64,000 nucleotides of DNA from CAWIJJ01 sp963836405. Lineage in GTDB: Bacteria > Acidobacteriota > Terriglobia > Bryobacterales > Bryobacteraceae. Location: NCBI GenBank assembly GCA_963836405.1, contig CAWIJL010000015.1, positions 1 to 64,000 of the forward strand. Reading direction: 5' to 3'. Below are positions 62,971 through 64,000 of the stretch, one piece after another (the first letter of the stretch is position 1; the number at the start of each line of letters is the position of its first letter). A program made the position numbers and the translations under genes. Below the pieces are notes generated by a model. It was not told the origin of the DNA, searched no databases, and saw only the letters and a program-made list of their open reading frames with translations.

Positions 62971-64000
62971 ATGAAAGTTACGCGTCGCGACGTATTGAAG
63001 AGCGGCATATCGCTTCCGGCGGCCTCGGCCGCCATGACGGAGATGGGGCCGGCGGCGCAGTCGGCCCAGGCGCAGAACGCTCCGGGGCAGTCCGCCGCGC
63101 TGCGGGAGCGGATGCTCCTCGATTTCGGCTGGCGCTTTCACTTCGGCCATGCCGACGATGCGACGAAGGACTTCGGTTTCGGCTCCGGCCGGTCGGGCGG
63201 TTTTCAGAAGACCGGGGGCTTTCTGTCTCCGAGCAACCTGGTTTACGACGATGGCGACTGGAAGGCGGTGGATCTTCCGCACGACTGGGCGATCGAACTG
63301 CCATTCAAGAACGACCCGGCGCTGGCGAGCAAGGGTTCGTACCCGCTGGGCCGCGACTATCCGGAGACCAGCGTGGGCTGGTACCGGCGCGTTTTCGACC
63401 TGCCGGCGTCCGATGCCGGCCGGCGCATCTCCATCGAATTCGACGGCTCATACCGCGAAACCATGGTGGTCTTCAACGGCTATTACATCGGGCGGCACAG
63501 CGGCGGATACGATCCGTTCAGTTTCGACGTGACCGACTTTGCGCTTCCCGGCACCCCCAACGTGCTGCTGGTCCGCGTGGATGCGACGTTGAGCGACGGC
63601 TGGTTCTACGAAGGCGCGGGCATTTACCGGCATGTGTGGCTGGTGAAGACGGCGCCGGTGCACGTGAAGAAATGGGGCACGCTGGCGGCGGCGAAAATCC
63701 AGCCGGGGCAGGCCACGGTGTCGATCAAGACGGAGGTGGAGAATCACGGCGCGGGGGCGGCCAACGTGCGGGTCGTCTCGACGGTGCTCGATCCTGGGGG
63801 CAGGGAGGTGGGGAAGGCGGCCGGCACACCGGCGGCGATTCCGGTGCTGGGCGAACGGGCTTACGAGCAGCAGGTGGTAGTGCGGCAGCCGGCGCTGTGG
63901 TCGCTGGAGCAGCGGAACCTCTACAAGCTGGTGACGGAGGTGGAATCCGGCGGGACGGTGACGGACCGCTACGAGACGCGCTTCGGCATCCGCGACCTGA
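62971..64000 (+). CDS. Tat-exported glycoside hydrolase family 2 protein, 3' end outside the window
   Basis: ATG at 62971 has GGAG six bases upstream. The frame stays open to the last base, giving 343 visible residues. A twin-arginine signal (VTRRDVLKSGISLPAASAA) is followed by the GH2 sugar-binding domain: FGWRFHFGHADDATKDFGFG, WKAVDLPHDWAIELPF, SVGWYRRVFDLP, GSYRETMVVFNGYYIGRHSG, then an immunoglobulin-like domain ending RYETRFGIRDL, just before the TIM barrel. The LPHDWAIE and GWYRR segments are strongly GH2. Catalytic residues lie outside the window. It is divergent from the BlaI gene with 155 bases between. Confidence 0.92.
   Translation, partial: MKVTRRDVLKSGISLPAASAAMTEMGPAAQSAQAQNAPGQSAALRERMLLDFGWRFHFGHADDATKDFGFGSGRSGGFQKTGGFLSPSNLVYDDGDWKAVDLPHDWAIELPFKNDPALASKGSYPLGRDYPETSVGWYRRVFDLPASDAGRRISIEFDGSYRETMVVFNGYYIGRHSGGYDPFSFDVTDFALPGTPNVLLVRVDATLSDGWFYEGAGIYRHVWLVKTAPVHVKKWGTLAAAKIQPGQATVSIKTEVENHGAGAANVRVVSTVLDPGGREVGKAAGTPAAIPVLGERAYEQQVVVRQPALWSLEQRNLYKLVTEVESGGTVTDRYETRFGIRDL

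Overview
High-GC bacterial DNA that looks like an acidobacterium of the Solibacter/Bryobacter type. The signs are: two ADOP-type (MacB/FtsX-like) permeases, one directly behind a PadR repressor; a TIGR02999-type ECF sigma factor divergent from a Ser/Thr kinase with a long periplasmic tail; an Oar-like TonB-dependent receptor with an N-terminal carboxypeptidase-regulatory domain; small secreted proteins of an acidobacterial type; and GH2 glycosidases at both ends. The taxonomic call is an inference from gene content only.

Layout. 1-7297: a tightly overlapping plus-strand operon: UroD-like methyltransferase (several frameshifts, runs in from the left), GH2 glycosidase (one frameshift), homocysteine S-methyltransferase, DUF1638 protein, MtaA-like Zn methyltransferase and a RACo-type [2Fe-2S]/ASKHA corrinoid activator. 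Together they point to corrinoid-dependent methyl transfer, possibly tied to a methylated glycoside. 7298-16862: an accessory region with a degraded membrane-protein gene, a PIN/RHH toxin-antitoxin pair, small zinc proteins, a phage-like cassette built round a four-Cys PD-(D/E)XK nuclease and an HNH-like nuclease, and a TonB-like gene cut in two by a complete 2,026-bp IS1634-type element (18-bp inverted repeats, CTAA target duplication). 16863-19239: a tandem pair of secreted-protein genes and a kinase fragment.

19240-31625: PadR/ADOP pair, NarL-type response regulator, membrane-tethered HTH protein with FG-GAP-like repeats, Tat-exported pyruvyl-transferase-family protein, kinase/ECF sigma divergon, and a selenium-binding-protein (SBP56) gene with its membrane partner. 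31701-34161: a four-gene operon of unknown function, including one protein with a possible transglutaminase-like Cys segment. 34158-38658: DASS anion transporter divergent from a PerR-like Fur regulator, then katG and tRNA-Val. 38773-46768: second ADOP permease, trypsin remnant, ATP-dependent DNA ligase and its MBL-fold exonuclease separated by a secreted HExxH/helix-hairpin-helix gene, a 268-bp tandem duplication at their convergent 3' ends, and a SAM methyltransferase.

46797-64000: aldo/keto reductase, lactonase-like propeller, ECF sigma plus membrane anti-sigma, a ten-CXXCH OmcA/MtrC-like cytochrome, PAP2 phosphatase, ACT protein, AspT-type transporter, DUF1624 acyltransferase-like protein, TonB receptor, BlaR1-like/BlaI pair with a perfect 15-bp operator, and a Tat-exported GH2 glycosidase running off the right end. 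Several genes carry single-base frameshifts; these could be real decay or assembly indels. No CRISPR array and no rRNA gene were seen.
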